Source: Clostridiales bacterium (GTDB taxonomy: Bacteria > Bacillota > Clostridia > Oscillospirales > Oscillospiraceae). From it: a stretch of DNA of 39,318 nt. The notes beneath the pieces were generated by a model. The model did not search any database and was not told the DNA's origin. It saw only the letters and a program-made list of their open reading frames with translations. The position numbers were made by a program, and so were the translations under genes. The stretch covers positions 1-39,318 of the forward strand of contig JALFXH010000131.1 in NCBI GenBank assembly GCA_022786965.1, read 5' to 3'. Within the stretch, counting starts at the first letter, position 1. Every line of letters begins with the position of its first letter. Of this stretch, positions 15,949 through 22,964 are shown piece by piece.

Positions 15949-15976
15949 TTGACAGACCCGGTAATTCCTATATAAT
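15949..15976 (+). promoter_or_regulatory. Promoter of the TM1266-type regulator transcript
   Basis: Perfect TTGACA (15949-15954) and perfect TATAAT (15971-15976) with a 16-base spacer. Transcription would start near 15983, leaving an unusually long leader of about 140 bases before the ATG at 16125. Confidence 0.85.
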
Positions 15977-15982
15977 AGAAGT

Positions 15983-16110
15983 GGATTGATCTGACACCAA
16001 AATCGCGTATTGCGGTGAAAGAAACAGCAGAATGGCTGCCTGCCCGTGCGTGCGGGTTTGGGGCATATTTTTCGGGAAGCTGCATCTTTCGGGATGTGGC
16101 TTTTTGTTTT
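15983..16110 (+). ncRNA. Structured leader with intrinsic terminator (candidate riboswitch/attenuator)
   Basis: Several small stems can be drawn (CAGC/GCTG at 16025-16038, CCCG/CGGG at 16043-16056). They are followed by a 9-pair stem, 16078-16086 with 16093-16101 (two wobble pairs, loop TTTCGG), and the T-tract TTTTTGTTTT (16101-16110). That terminator ends exactly where the gene's SD AGGAGG (16111-16116) begins, so read-through must be controlled. I do not recognise the upstream part as any riboswitch class I know (not TPP, FMN, SAM, THF, ZTP, c-di-GMP, fluoride or glycine). A small-RNA or metal/cofactor sensor is possible. Confidence 0.5.
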
Positions 16111-16124
16111 AGGAGGATTATCAA

Positions 16125-16367
16125 ATGGACACAAGAGTCGCCGTCATCAGCATTATCATCGAGGACCCCGCTTCCGTGCAGGCTATGAATGACATCCTGC
16201 ACCAGTACAGCGAATACATCATCGGCCGCATGGGCATTCCCTACCGCTCCCGGGGTATCAACATCATCAGCATCGCCATCGACGCGCCTCAGGATGTGAT
16301 CAACGCTCTGTCCGGTAAGATTGGCCGGCTCAGCGGTGTCAGCTCCAAGGCCGCCTACTCCAAATAA
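16125..16367 (+). CDS. TM1266-type iron-only hydrogenase system regulator
   Basis: An 80-residue protein that matches the small TM1266 family along its whole length: RVAVISIIIEDPASVQAMNDILHQYSEYIIGRMGIPYR, then NIISIAIDAPQDVINALSGKIGRLSGVSSKAAYSK. The fold is a ferredoxin-like ACT/NikR-C-like ligand domain without a DNA-binding part. Members are commonly encoded with the HydE/HydF/HydG maturases of [FeFe]-hydrogenase, though the biochemical role is poorly defined. Here it stands alone without hydrogenase genes in the window. The SD AGGAGG lies 8 bases before the ATG. It has its own promoter and an attenuator-like leader. Confidence 0.9.
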   Translation: MDTRVAVISIIIEDPASVQAMNDILHQYSEYIIGRMGIPYRSRGINIISIAIDAPQDVINALSGKIGRLSGVSSKAAYSK

Positions 16368-16537
16368 CCCCTATGACAGCAGATAGCGGATCATCAGCGG
16401 GTGGATTGCCCTGCTGCCCCAGGATACTCTGGACGCACACGCTGCCGCCATGCCGATCAGCAATTACGGCACTTTGATCGCCTGTATGAACGGAATTCCG
16501 GCGTGGGGACTTGTGATTATCTCTGCGTTTTGCCACA

Positions 16538-16568
16538 GAGCCGATGAAAGGGCGCTTTTATTCGGCTC
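16538..16568. terminator. Hairpin between the TM1266-type and glycerate kinase genes
   Basis: GAGCCGA (16538-16544) pairs with TCGGCTC (16562-16568), and an inner AAAG/CTTT stem extends it. Neither side has a proper T-run, so this may end the convergent transcripts only weakly. The rest of 16368-16537 has no gene that I can support. Confidence 0.4.
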
Positions 16569-16574
16569 CCCGTA

Positions 16575-17810
16575 TTAGCCGTCCACCAGCGCCACGGCTA
16601 CGTCGTTGACATTGGTGCCTGTGGGTCCGGTGACAATTAGACCGCCGATGCCTTGCAGTGCTTGATAGGCGTCGTTCTCTTTCAGCACTTCAAATACGGA
16701 CAGACCCTTTGCGGTCAGCTCCGCGTTGGACTGACCGTCCACATAGCCGCCCGCCGCGTCCGTGGGGCCGTCGGTTCCGTCGCTTCCTACGCTGAACACG
16801 CACACGCCGGAAAGACCCTCCAGCGCCGGAGCCGCCGCCAGAGCCAGTTCCTGATTCCGGCCGCCCTTGCCGTGGCCGGTGAGCTGCACCACGGTTTCAC
16901 CGCCGGCGAGGAAAGCCAGTTTCTTTCCCTGGCCGTGGTGGGTGCGCAGAACGGTGCCCAGAAAGCTGCCCGCTTCCTTTGCCTGACAGCACAGCTGATC
17001 CGTCAGCAGCACCGGCTCGTAACCCAGCTTTCTGCATTCCGCCGCCGCGGCGGCGCACAGCTCCCGGACGGAACCGGTGATCTGGGTGGTCACATTGGTA
17101 AGCTGCTTGGGGGTCTCGGTATGCAGACAGGCTTTGGCTTCTTCCGTCAGGCGCAGAGCATACTTTTTCGCGATGGCTTCCGCCTGAGCACAGGTGGTGG
17201 TGTCCGGCACCGCCGGGCCGGAGGCGATCATATCCAGGGGGTCTCCCAGAATGTCCGACAGAACAATGGAAAACACCTTCGCCGGGGCGCAGCATTCGGC
17301 GAACCGTCCGCCCTTCACCGCGGACAGGCGCTTGCGGATGGTATTGATTTCCACAATGTCCGCGCCGCAGGCCAGCAGCTGCCCCGTGATGTCCTGCAGG
17401 ACCTCCCCGGAAACCAGCGGCTTTTCGAACAGGGCGCTACCGCCGCCGGAGAGAAGAAAGAGGACGGTGTCCTCTTCGGTGAGGTTTGACGCCAGATCCA
17501 GCGCGGCCTGGGTGGCGGAGAAGGAATTTTCATCCGGCACCGGATGCCCCGCTTCCCGGCAGTCAAAATTGCCCAGCGGCCCCATGACGTGACCGTATTT
17601 CGTCACGACCACGCCGCTGTCGATCCGGTCGCCCAGGCAGTCCCGGGCGGCTTTTGCCATCTGCCAGGCAGCCTTACCGGCGGCGACCAGCAGAACCCTG
17701 CCGGGGAAGACCACGCCCTTTAAGGCTCTTGCCACCGCGTCATCCGGCTGAACCGCCCGGATGGAAGCCGCTACGATTTGGTCAGCGCGCTTGCGCATTG
17801 TCATATCCAT
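16575..17810 (-). CDS. Glycerate 2-kinase (DUF4147/MOFRL family, GckA/TtuD type)
   Basis: A protein of 411 residues. The N-terminal domain (about 1-230) has VLLVAAGKAAWQMA, EAGHPVPDE, LLSGGGSAL, NTIRKRLSAVKGG and the loop VLSDILGDPLDMIASGPAVPD. The C-terminal MOFRL domain has FLAGGETVVQLTGHGKGGRNQELAL, SVGSDGTDGPTDAAGGYVD and TGPTGTNVNDV. This family phosphorylates glycerate at C2 (feeding glycolysis as 2-phosphoglycerate); it is unrelated in sequence to the GarK/GlxK fold. The ATG at 17810 has GAGG 7 bases upstream. It is the last gene of the cdaR-gntP-kinase unit on the minus strand, with a hairpin in the gap before it. Confidence 0.92.
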   Translation of the reverse strand: MDMTMRKRADQIVAASIRAVQPDDAVARALKGVVFPGRVLLVAAGKAAWQMAKAARDCLGDRIDSGVVVTKYGHVMGPLGNFDCREAGHPVPDENSFSATQAALDLASNLTEEDTVLFLLSGGGSALFEKPLVSGEVLQDITGQLLACGADIVEINTIRKRLSAVKGGRFAECCAPAKVFSIVLSDILGDPLDMIASGPAVPDTTTCAQAEAIAKKYALRLTEEAKACLHTETPKQLTNVTTQITGSVRELCAAAAAECRKLGYEPVLLTDQLCCQAKEAGSFLGTVLRTHHGQGKKLAFLAGGETVVQLTGHGKGGRNQELALAAAPALEGLSGVCVFSVGSDGTDGPTDAAGGYVDGQSNAELTAKGLSVFEVLKENDAYQALQGIGGLIVTGPTGTNVNDVAVALVDG

Positions 17811-17830
17811 AACGTTACCTCATTTCGTTT

Positions 17831-17863
17831 GAAAAGGGGCAGGGCAGCCATGCCGCCCTGCCC
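17831..17863 (-). terminator. Intercistronic hairpin between gntP-like and kinase genes
   Basis: GGGCAGGGC (17837-17845) pairs perfectly with GCCCTGCCC (17855-17863). On the minus strand the stem is followed by CTTTTC. This is a partial terminator or RNA-stabilising stem that could lower kinase expression relative to the permease. Confidence 0.55.
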
Positions 17864-17879
17864 GGAAACATACGATAGA

Positions 17880-19238
17880 TCAGAAAATCAGACTCAGGAT
17901 GAAGATGCCCACCATAGCGGACAGGCCGAGAACCAGCGTCAGCGTGGTCTGGGTCTTGTAGCCCTGATCGGGGGTCATCTGACCGAAGTTGGTCACAACC
18001 CAGAAGTAGGAGTCGTTGGCGTGGGACACGGTCATAGCGCCGGCGCCGATGGCCATAACCGTCAGAGCCGCCTTAGCGGGGGTGTCCAGACCCATGGCGC
18101 CCAGCAGAGGAGCCACGATACCGGCAGTGGTGGTGATGGCGACGGTGGAGGAGCCCTGAGCGGACTTGAGGATGGCGGCCAGCAGGAAGGGGAAGAAGAT
18201 ACCCACAGAGCCCAGGACAGCCGCGTTCTCGGTGATGTAGTTGACCATGTCGCTGGAGGCGATGACCTTGCCCAGCACGCCGCCGGCAGCGGTGACGAAC
18301 AGGATGGGGCCGGTGACCTTCAGGGTGTCGTTGGTCAGCTGGTAGAAGTTATCCATCTTCTGGGCGGTTGCCAGCTGAATCACGGCGAAGATGGTGCCCA
18401 CAGCCAGAGCGATGACGGGCTTGCCCAGGAAGTTGAACAGGTCAAAGGCAATGCCGGTCCAGCCTGCCATGGAGGCGATGGAGCCCATAGCCATCAGGAT
18501 GATGGGAACGATGATGGGAGCCAGGGCGTTGAAGCCGCCGGGCAGCTTGCCGTAGCCGGCCACCAGCTCTTCGTAGGTTTTGACGGTTTCGGAAGCGGAG
18601 CCGGTTTCGTCGGCGCTCTTGACCTTCTTGCCGATGAACTTGGCGAACAGCAGACCGGCGATCAGGGGCAGAATGGAGGCGGCGACGCCCATGCCCATGA
18701 CCAGCAGCAGGTTATTGCCGATGCCCAGGGTGTTGGCGGCGGCGATGGGGCCGGGCGTGGGAGGAATGAACACATGGGAGATGTACAGACCGGCGGACAG
18801 AGCCACGGTCATGGCAACGCTGGAGGTGGCGGTGCGGCGCACCATCGCGCGGCGGATGGGATCCAGAATGACGAAGCCGCTGTCGCAGAACACGGGGATG
18901 GAGACGACCCAGCCCATCAGCTCGATGGCCAGCTCGGGGTTCTTCTGTCCAACCAGCTTGACGACCATATCCGCCAGCTTCAGGGCGGCGCCGGTCTGCT
19001 CCAGAACGGTGCCGATGAGGGCGCCCAGGATAATGACGATGCCGATGGAACTGAAGGTGCCGGAGAAGCCGGCGCCGATGACACCGGCGATGTCACCCAG
19101 CGGGATGCCCGCCAGCAGCGCCAGAATCAGGGAGACGCTCATGATGGACAGGAAGGGATGAATCTTGTACTTGGAGATTGCGACGATCATGACTACGATT
19201 GCCAGAACAAATACAATAATAAGGGGTAGGCCGGTCAT
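17880..19238 (-). CDS. GntP family gluconate/glycerate-type permease
   Basis: A protein of 452 residues with about twelve to fourteen hydrophobic segments. GntP-family marks include SIPVFCDSGFVIL, HVFIPPTPGPIAAA and KSAQGSSTVAITTTAGI, and near the end SHANDSYFWVVTNF. It carries a sugar acid across the membrane with a cation. Its position between a CdaR activator and a glycerate kinase makes glycerate (or glucarate breakdown products) the likely substrate. The ATG at 19238 has GGAGG 8 bases upstream; a longer frame to 19295 lacks an SD and does not begin with a membrane helix. An AT-rich TATAAT on the minus strand near 19325 may give it its own promoter. Confidence 0.92.
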   Translation of the reverse strand: MTGLPLIIVFVLAIVVMIVAISKYKIHPFLSIMSVSLILALLAGIPLGDIAGVIGAGFSGTFSSIGIVIILGALIGTVLEQTGAALKLADMVVKLVGQKNPELAIELMGWVVSIPVFCDSGFVILDPIRRAMVRRTATSSVAMTVALSAGLYISHVFIPPTPGPIAAANTLGIGNNLLLVMGMGVAASILPLIAGLLFAKFIGKKVKSADETGSASETVKTYEELVAGYGKLPGGFNALAPIIVPIILMAMGSIASMAGWTGIAFDLFNFLGKPVIALAVGTIFAVIQLATAQKMDNFYQLTNDTLKVTGPILFVTAAGGVLGKVIASSDMVNYITENAAVLGSVGIFFPFLLAAILKSAQGSSTVAITTTAGIVAPLLGAMGLDTPAKAALTVMAIGAGAMTVSHANDSYFWVVTNFGQMTPDQGYKTQTTLTLVLGLSAMVGIFILSLIF

Positions 19239-19383
19239 TATGAATTCCTCCTCACAGAATATTGAGCAGAATGCACAGATCGGCGCGCGTTTCACTCTGC
19301 CCTCTTGGCTATTATATTATAATGTTTCTCATAAAAATACAATGTTTTGAAGAACGCAAAAAACCTGCCATTATTGTTCCAGA

Positions 19384-19398
19384 TGACAAAAAATGTCA
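19384..19398. promoter_or_regulatory. TGACA/TGTCA dyad at the cdaR-permease junction
   Basis: TGACA-AAAAA-TGTCA (19384-19398) is a perfect 5+5 inverted repeat overlapping the cdaR stop codon and lying about 145 bases before the permease start. It might be an operator for the permease gene or a weak terminator loop. Its A/T spacer without a following T-run on the minus strand makes a terminator less likely. Assignment to CdaR is speculation. Confidence 0.3.
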
Positions 19399-20553
19399 GA
19401 ATCCGAGATCATCGTCACCCCGGCTGAGGTCCAGATACAGCAGCATCGCCAGATAGAGCGACGGCGCCTGACTGGGTTTACGGACGTCAAGGCCGGTATC
19501 CTCCGCCAGACGTTTCAGTCGGTACTGCATGGTGTTTTTGTGGATGAACAGCTGCTGGGCGGCCTTTTGCAGAGAGCCCTCCGCCGCGAAGAAGACCTCC
19601 AGCAGCTCCACATGGTCGGCGACTTCCTCCGCCGTACAGCCTCGGAAAATCTTCCGAAGGTATTCCAGCTTACTGCCCCGGGACAGATCGTCCAGCAGAA
19701 GCTCCGTGTTCAGAGACTCGAAGCAGGTAATGGTGGAGTCGCTGTAAGCGGAGGTGCGCCAGGCCCGGTTTGCCTGCAGGTAGGCCGAATGCACATCCGA
19801 GGACGCGCTATCGATGCCGAAAATCATGCTGACGCCCAGCCGCGCCTGCACGGTCTGGGAAATCTCCCGGCAAAGCGCCTCCAGGGCTTCGGTCTCCTGC
19901 CGCCGCAGCAGCAGAATCTGCCGGGCGGCGTTGCGCAGAATAATGCCGCCCTGCTCCTGAACCCGGGCGCTGACCAGCCCCTCTACCTGTTCGAGCACCA
20001 ATTGCCCTTCCAGAGAACCGGTGAATTCCTCCCGGTTTCGGGCGGAGGTCACAATACACCGCCGGGGGCTGCGAATGTCAATCCCCAGGGCGAAGCCCCG
20101 TTCGGACAGAGACTGGGGGTTACTCAGACCGCTGCCCAGAATCCAGTCCTCCAGGAACCGGCTGCGCACCCGCTGGTCCAGCTGCCGGTTATCCAGCGCG
20201 AGCCGTTCCCGGATCAGAATTTCCGCCATTTTCTTGACGATCTGGCCGTATTTGATGACCTCGGAATAGTCGCCGGTGATACCGATGACCCCCTGGACCT
20301 CGCCGTCTACTTCAATGGGCAGATTGATACCCCGGCGGACATTGGGAAGCTCCGCCTCCAGCTCCGGTGTGATGTAGTATTCCGTCAGATGATTTTGAAT
20401 AATGCGATAGGCGCCGGCGTGAAAGTTCCCGACCCGGGCGGGGTCGTTGCTGGCAATGATGTGTCCGGTTTCGTCCATCAGATTGATGTTCTGACGGACC
20501 AGCTTGCCGATTTCCTCCACGATCTGCTGGGCGCTGCTTTTGGATATTTTCAT
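19396..20553 (-). CDS. cdaR: CdaR family sugar-diacid/glycerate-responsive activator
   Basis: A protein of 385 residues. The N-terminal putative sugar-diacid recognition domain (about 1-130) starts with SAQQIVEEIGKLVRQNINLMDETGHIIASNDPARVG and includes GVIGITGDYSEVIKYG. The C-terminal PucR-type helix-turn-helix (about 320-375) reads EGSLQKAAQQLFIHKNTMQYRLKRL. CdaR in E. coli responds to glucarate, galactarate and glycerate and activates their genes; here the targets are presumably the permease and kinase just downstream. The ATG has GGAGG at 6 bases. The leader (about 65 bases) is GC-rich with possible stems. Note that the name cdaR is also used for YbbR, an unrelated protein. Confidence 0.9.
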   Translation of the reverse strand: MKISKSSAQQIVEEIGKLVRQNINLMDETGHIIASNDPARVGNFHAGAYRIIQNHLTEYYITPELEAELPNVRRGINLPIEVDGEVQGVIGITGDYSEVIKYGQIVKKMAEILIRERLALDNRQLDQRVRSRFLEDWILGSGLSNPQSLSERGFALGIDIRSPRRCIVTSARNREEFTGSLEGQLVLEQVEGLVSARVQEQGGIILRNAARQILLLRRQETEALEALCREISQTVQARLGVSMIFGIDSASSDVHSAYLQANRAWRTSAYSDSTITCFESLNTELLLDDLSRGSKLEYLRKIFRGCTAEEVADHVELLEVFFAAEGSLQKAAQQLFIHKNTMQYRLKRLAEDTGLDVRKPSQAPSLYLAMLLYLDLSRGDDDLGF

Positions 20554-20626
20554 ATATTACCTCCGGGGCTTCCGCGCCTGCGGCGGGCCTGCCCTGCCGG
20601 GCGGCCCGAAACACGCATTTTCTCCC

Positions 20627-20655
20627 AGTATAGTAGACCCCGGGGGCAAAGTCAA
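20627..20655 (-). promoter_or_regulatory. Promoter of the cdaR transcript
   Basis: On the minus strand TTGACT (20655-20650) and TATACT (20632-20627) are 17 bases apart. The -35 box overlaps the stop codon of the decayed pxpB fragment (20654-20652), so the promoter lies exactly at the end of the old gene. Confidence 0.8.
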
Positions 20656-20846
20656 GGGAGGCCGCTCAGCCCCGTCAGGCGGCACACATCCTCCATATCC
20701 GGCGCGAATTCTCCCTTGTAGCAGACGGGGATCTCAAAGACCCGCTTTTTTCAGCATCATCCGCCCGGTAGGAGGAAAGCTGATGCGCAATCAGTTTCTC
20801 CAGCTTTTTTCTGGGCAGAACCAGCGGCTCATAGTACACCGTTAGG
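20652..20846 (-). pseudogene. pxpB/kipI (5-oxoprolinase subunit B) C-terminal remnant, frameshifted
   Basis: On the minus strand one frame reads LTVYYEPLVLPRKKLEKLIAH..., and after an indel in an A-run near 20747 the next frame reads RVFEIPVCYKGEFAPDMEDV and CRLTGLSGLP before a stop. This is the family pattern linking the two domains of PxpB/KipI proteins (the VYYDPL segment, then EIPVCYGGEFGPDL). The rest of the gene and its partners pxpA/pxpC are missing. It is a degraded relic on the same strand as and just upstream of cdaR. Confidence 0.75.
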
Positions 20847-20881
20847 CTGGCCCAGGGACGAAAAAGAAATCCTGCGACACC

Positions 20882-20910
20882 TTGCGCGGCTGGCTCCGGT
20901 GTGCTAAAAT
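20882..20910 (+). promoter_or_regulatory. Promoter of the glycosyltransferase-MarR gene
   Basis: TTGCGC (20882-20887) and TAAAAT (20905-20910) with a 17-base spacer, and TGC directly before the -10 box (extended -10). The SD AAAGGAG (20927-20933) follows 7 bases before the ATG. The gene therefore forms its own transcription unit. Confidence 0.65.
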
Positions 20911-20940
20911 AGAGACAAAGTTTCTCAAAGGAGCAGGCTT

Positions 20941-22260
20941 ATGAGTCCCACCGTCAGCATCATCGTCCCGGTCTACAACGCGGGAAAAACCATTGGACGC
21001 TGTATCGACAGCATTTTGAATCAGGAGTACAAGGATTTTGAGCTGCTGCTGGTGGATGACGGCAGCACCGACGATTCCGGCGCCATCTGTGATGCCCGCG
21101 CGGACAGGGACAGCCGGGTTCGGGTCTTCCATCAGGCCAACGCCGGCGTCTCCGCCAGCCGGAATCTGGCGCTGGATCACGCGAAAGGAACATACCTGCA
21201 GTTTCTGGACAGTGATGACTGGATCACCACCGATGCCACCCGCTCCCTGGTGCGGGGCATGGAAGGAGGCCCCTGCGATATGGTGGTTTCCGACTTCTAC
21301 CGGGTTGTGGGGGACCGGGTGTCCCAGAAGGGGGATATCGAGGAGGACGGCATCATGACCCGGGAGGAGTACGCCGCCCACATGATGGAGAATCCCGCCG
21401 ACTTTTACTACGGCGTGCTGTGGAATAAGCTCTACCGCCGCTCCATTGTGGAAAAGCACCATCTGCGGATGGACCCGGAGATCAGCTGGTGTGAAGACTT
21501 CATGTTCAATCTGGAATACATCCGCTACGCGGAGTTCTTCCGGGCCATTCAGATTCCCATTTACTATTACGTCAAGACCAAAGGCTCTCTGGCATCCCAG
21601 AGTATGTCCATCAGCAAAACCGTGAAGATGAAGCTGACGGTTTTTGAGGACTACCACAAATTTTTCAAGACCGTTCTGGACGATGAGGAGTACGAGAAGT
21701 GCCGCCTGAAGGTCTATCGGTTCCTGCTGGACGCCGCCGGGGACGGCTCCGTTCCTCCCGCGGTGCTGCCCAATTCCCGGAAGCTGGGGGACGAGCGGAT
21801 GCAGGTTTGCCCCCATGTTCTGGATGGGGAGGGCGTGCTGTACGATGCCTTCCGGGAGCGGAAGCTGCTGGACCGGTATCTGGAAACCGCGGCCCTGAAA
21901 AATGACCTGACCCTTTCCGACGCCCGGCTCCTGCTGGCGCTGTGGGAGCTGAATTTCCAGCCCACCCGCCGGGAAGCGGCGGATTTCGCGAACCTGCCCA
22001 AGAGCGCCTTTTCCCTGTCCCTGCAGCGGCTGACTGCCCGGGGATTGGTGAAGGTCACGGACATCCGGCAGGGGAAGGAGCGCTCGTGGCGAATGGACAT
22101 CACCTTCCCCCAGGCGGCAGGCCCGGTGCTGGCGGATCTGCGGATTGCCCGGCAGAATTACGAGTCCGCCCGTCTGGAGGCGCTGCAGCCCGGAGAGCTG
22201 GCCCAGTATACCCGTCTGGCAGGCAAAATCCAGTCCCGCATCCGGGACACACTGCAATAA
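20941..22260 (+). CDS. Family 2 glycosyltransferase fused to a MarR-like winged helix
   Basis: A protein of 439 residues. The first 230 or so are a GT-A fold glycosyltransferase: SIIVPVYNAGKTIGRCIDSIL, LLLVDDGSTDDS (VDDGS 38-42), NAGVSASRNLAL and the metal-binding FLDSDDW (DSDD 90-93). An acidic WCEDFMF sits near residue 184, where the catalytic base usually lies. A helical linker follows. From about residue 316 the chain reads as a MarR-type domain: LTLSDARLLLALWELNFQPTRREAADFANLPKSAFSLSLQRLTARGLVKV, then a wing with RQGKERSWRMDIT. There is no membrane segment or signal peptide. The reading frame is continuous across the join, and one promoter and one terminator bracket it. It may transfer a sugar to a cell-surface precursor. 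Whether the C-terminus binds DNA or just a ligand is unknown. Confidence 0.88.
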   Translation: MSPTVSIIVPVYNAGKTIGRCIDSILNQEYKDFELLLVDDGSTDDSGAICDARADRDSRVRVFHQANAGVSASRNLALDHAKGTYLQFLDSDDWITTDATRSLVRGMEGGPCDMVVSDFYRVVGDRVSQKGDIEEDGIMTREEYAAHMMENPADFYYGVLWNKLYRRSIVEKHHLRMDPEISWCEDFMFNLEYIRYAEFFRAIQIPIYYYVKTKGSLASQSMSISKTVKMKLTVFEDYHKFFKTVLDDEEYEKCRLKVYRFLLDAAGDGSVPPAVLPNSRKLGDERMQVCPHVLDGEGVLYDAFRERKLLDRYLETAALKNDLTLSDARLLLALWELNFQPTRREAADFANLPKSAFSLSLQRLTARGLVKVTDIRQGKERSWRMDITFPQAAGPVLADLRIARQNYESARLEALQPGELAQYTRLAGKIQSRIRDTLQ

Positions 22261-22293
22261 TGTTGGGTGCTGTTTCACAATCTCTAAGAAAAC

Positions 22294-22333
22294 AAGCGGA
22301 CCCTTTCCGGAAGTAGGAAGAGTCCGCTTTTTT
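22294..22333 (+). terminator. Intrinsic terminator of the glycosyltransferase-MarR gene
   Basis: AAGCGGAC (22294-22301) pairs with GTCCGCTT (22322-22329), with an inner TCC/GGA pairing, followed by TTTTTTC. It is a textbook rho-independent terminator 34 bases after the stop codon. Confidence 0.9.
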
Positions 22334-22429
22334 CTTTTTGCAAGCCGTTTTTGCGGGCATACGGGACGTGCCGCAAGGAACTACGGTCCGAAACTGGGGA
22401 AAAGAAGCCGCTGCCCTGGTTCGTCACGC

Positions 22430-22650
22430 ATTGGCAGGCGGCCTTGCCCACCTCTACGGTGCCGTCACCTCACTGGGCAGTTCCATTCGAGGAGCCCAAA
22501 GGATGAACGATGACCACGCAGTGTTCGTAACGCATTGTCCGGCCGCACTGCGGCCCGAGGGGCCCAAAGGATGAACGATGACCACCCAGTGGCCGTGACG
22601 CATTAGCCGCCCGCCTTGCGGGCCGCATTAGCAGACGGCCTTGCCGCCCG
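22430..22650. repeat. Mosaic repeat cluster with two tandem 51-base copies
   Basis: Copies at 22488-22539 and 22556-22606 share CGAGG(A/G)GCCCAAAGGATG, then AACGATGACCAC, CAGTG and CGT(A/G)ACGCATT. A third, inverted copy is at 39172-39222. A second short motif, GCATTGGCAGGCGGCCTTGCC (about 22430) with a variant near 22625, flanks them. A perfect GGCCGC-ACT-GCGGCC hairpin (22541-22555) separates the copies. The gap 22334-22700 has no gene that I can support; it is made of these repeats. Confidence 0.75.
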
Positions 22651-22700
22651 CGCACGGAATCTGCCGAACCGGCATAGATTGGGCCGGGGAGGTTATGGGC

Positions 22701-22964
22701 ATGAGATACTATTATATTACCTTTCGATCAGTGACCTATGCCCAGCAGGGGGAGCGGCTGCTGAAGGGGAGCGGGTTTCGGTGCGCCCTGCACCGGACGC
22801 CCCGCTGGATGGAGGAACAGGGCTGCGGCTATGCCCTGAAGGTGCGCTCGGCGGAGATTGAGCCTGCCACGGCGCTGCTGGCGGAGCGGCAGATTCCCAT
22901 TCGCCGGGTCTATTTGCAGAAGAGTGACGGACAGCTGGAGGAGGTATCCCATGATCTATCTTGA
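22701..22964 (+). CDS. DUF3343 (Se/S carrier-like) small protein
   Basis: An 87-residue protein beginning MRYYYITFRSVTYAQQGERLL and containing the family's conserved Cys-Gly in EEQGCGYALKV. The DUF3343 family (putative Se/S carrier protein-like) is found next to selenium- and sulfur-handling genes. The ATG at 22701 is 8 bases after GGGGAGG; the ATG at 22695 would be only 2-3 bases away. The last 14 bases overlap the start of the cysteine desulfurase gene, so the two products are made together. A role in accepting or passing a persulfide or selenide from the desulfurase is inferred from this coupling. Confidence 0.82.
   Translation: MRYYYITFRSVTYAQQGERLLKGSGFRCALHRTPRWMEEQGCGYALKVRSAEIEPATALLAERQIPIRRVYLQKSDGQLEEVSHDLS

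Noticed and set aside
16368-16537. Short plus-strand frame ending MPISNYGTLIACMNGIPAWG...
   Set aside because: No SD or recognised family; may be a gene relic but cannot be supported.
17778-19229. Long plus-strand frame opposite the GntP-like and glycerate kinase genes
   Set aside because: Its composition (runs of Gly, Asp, His and Gln) is a typical shadow of a membrane protein gene on the other strand.
19393-20721. Plus-strand frame opposite cdaR
   Set aside because: Low-complexity shadow; the minus strand carries the full CdaR protein with promoter and SD.
20842-22278. Minus-strand frame of 478 codons opposite the glycosyltransferase
   Set aside because: Shadow of a GC-rich gene; no SD, no domain, and the plus-strand gene has clear motifs, promoter and terminator.
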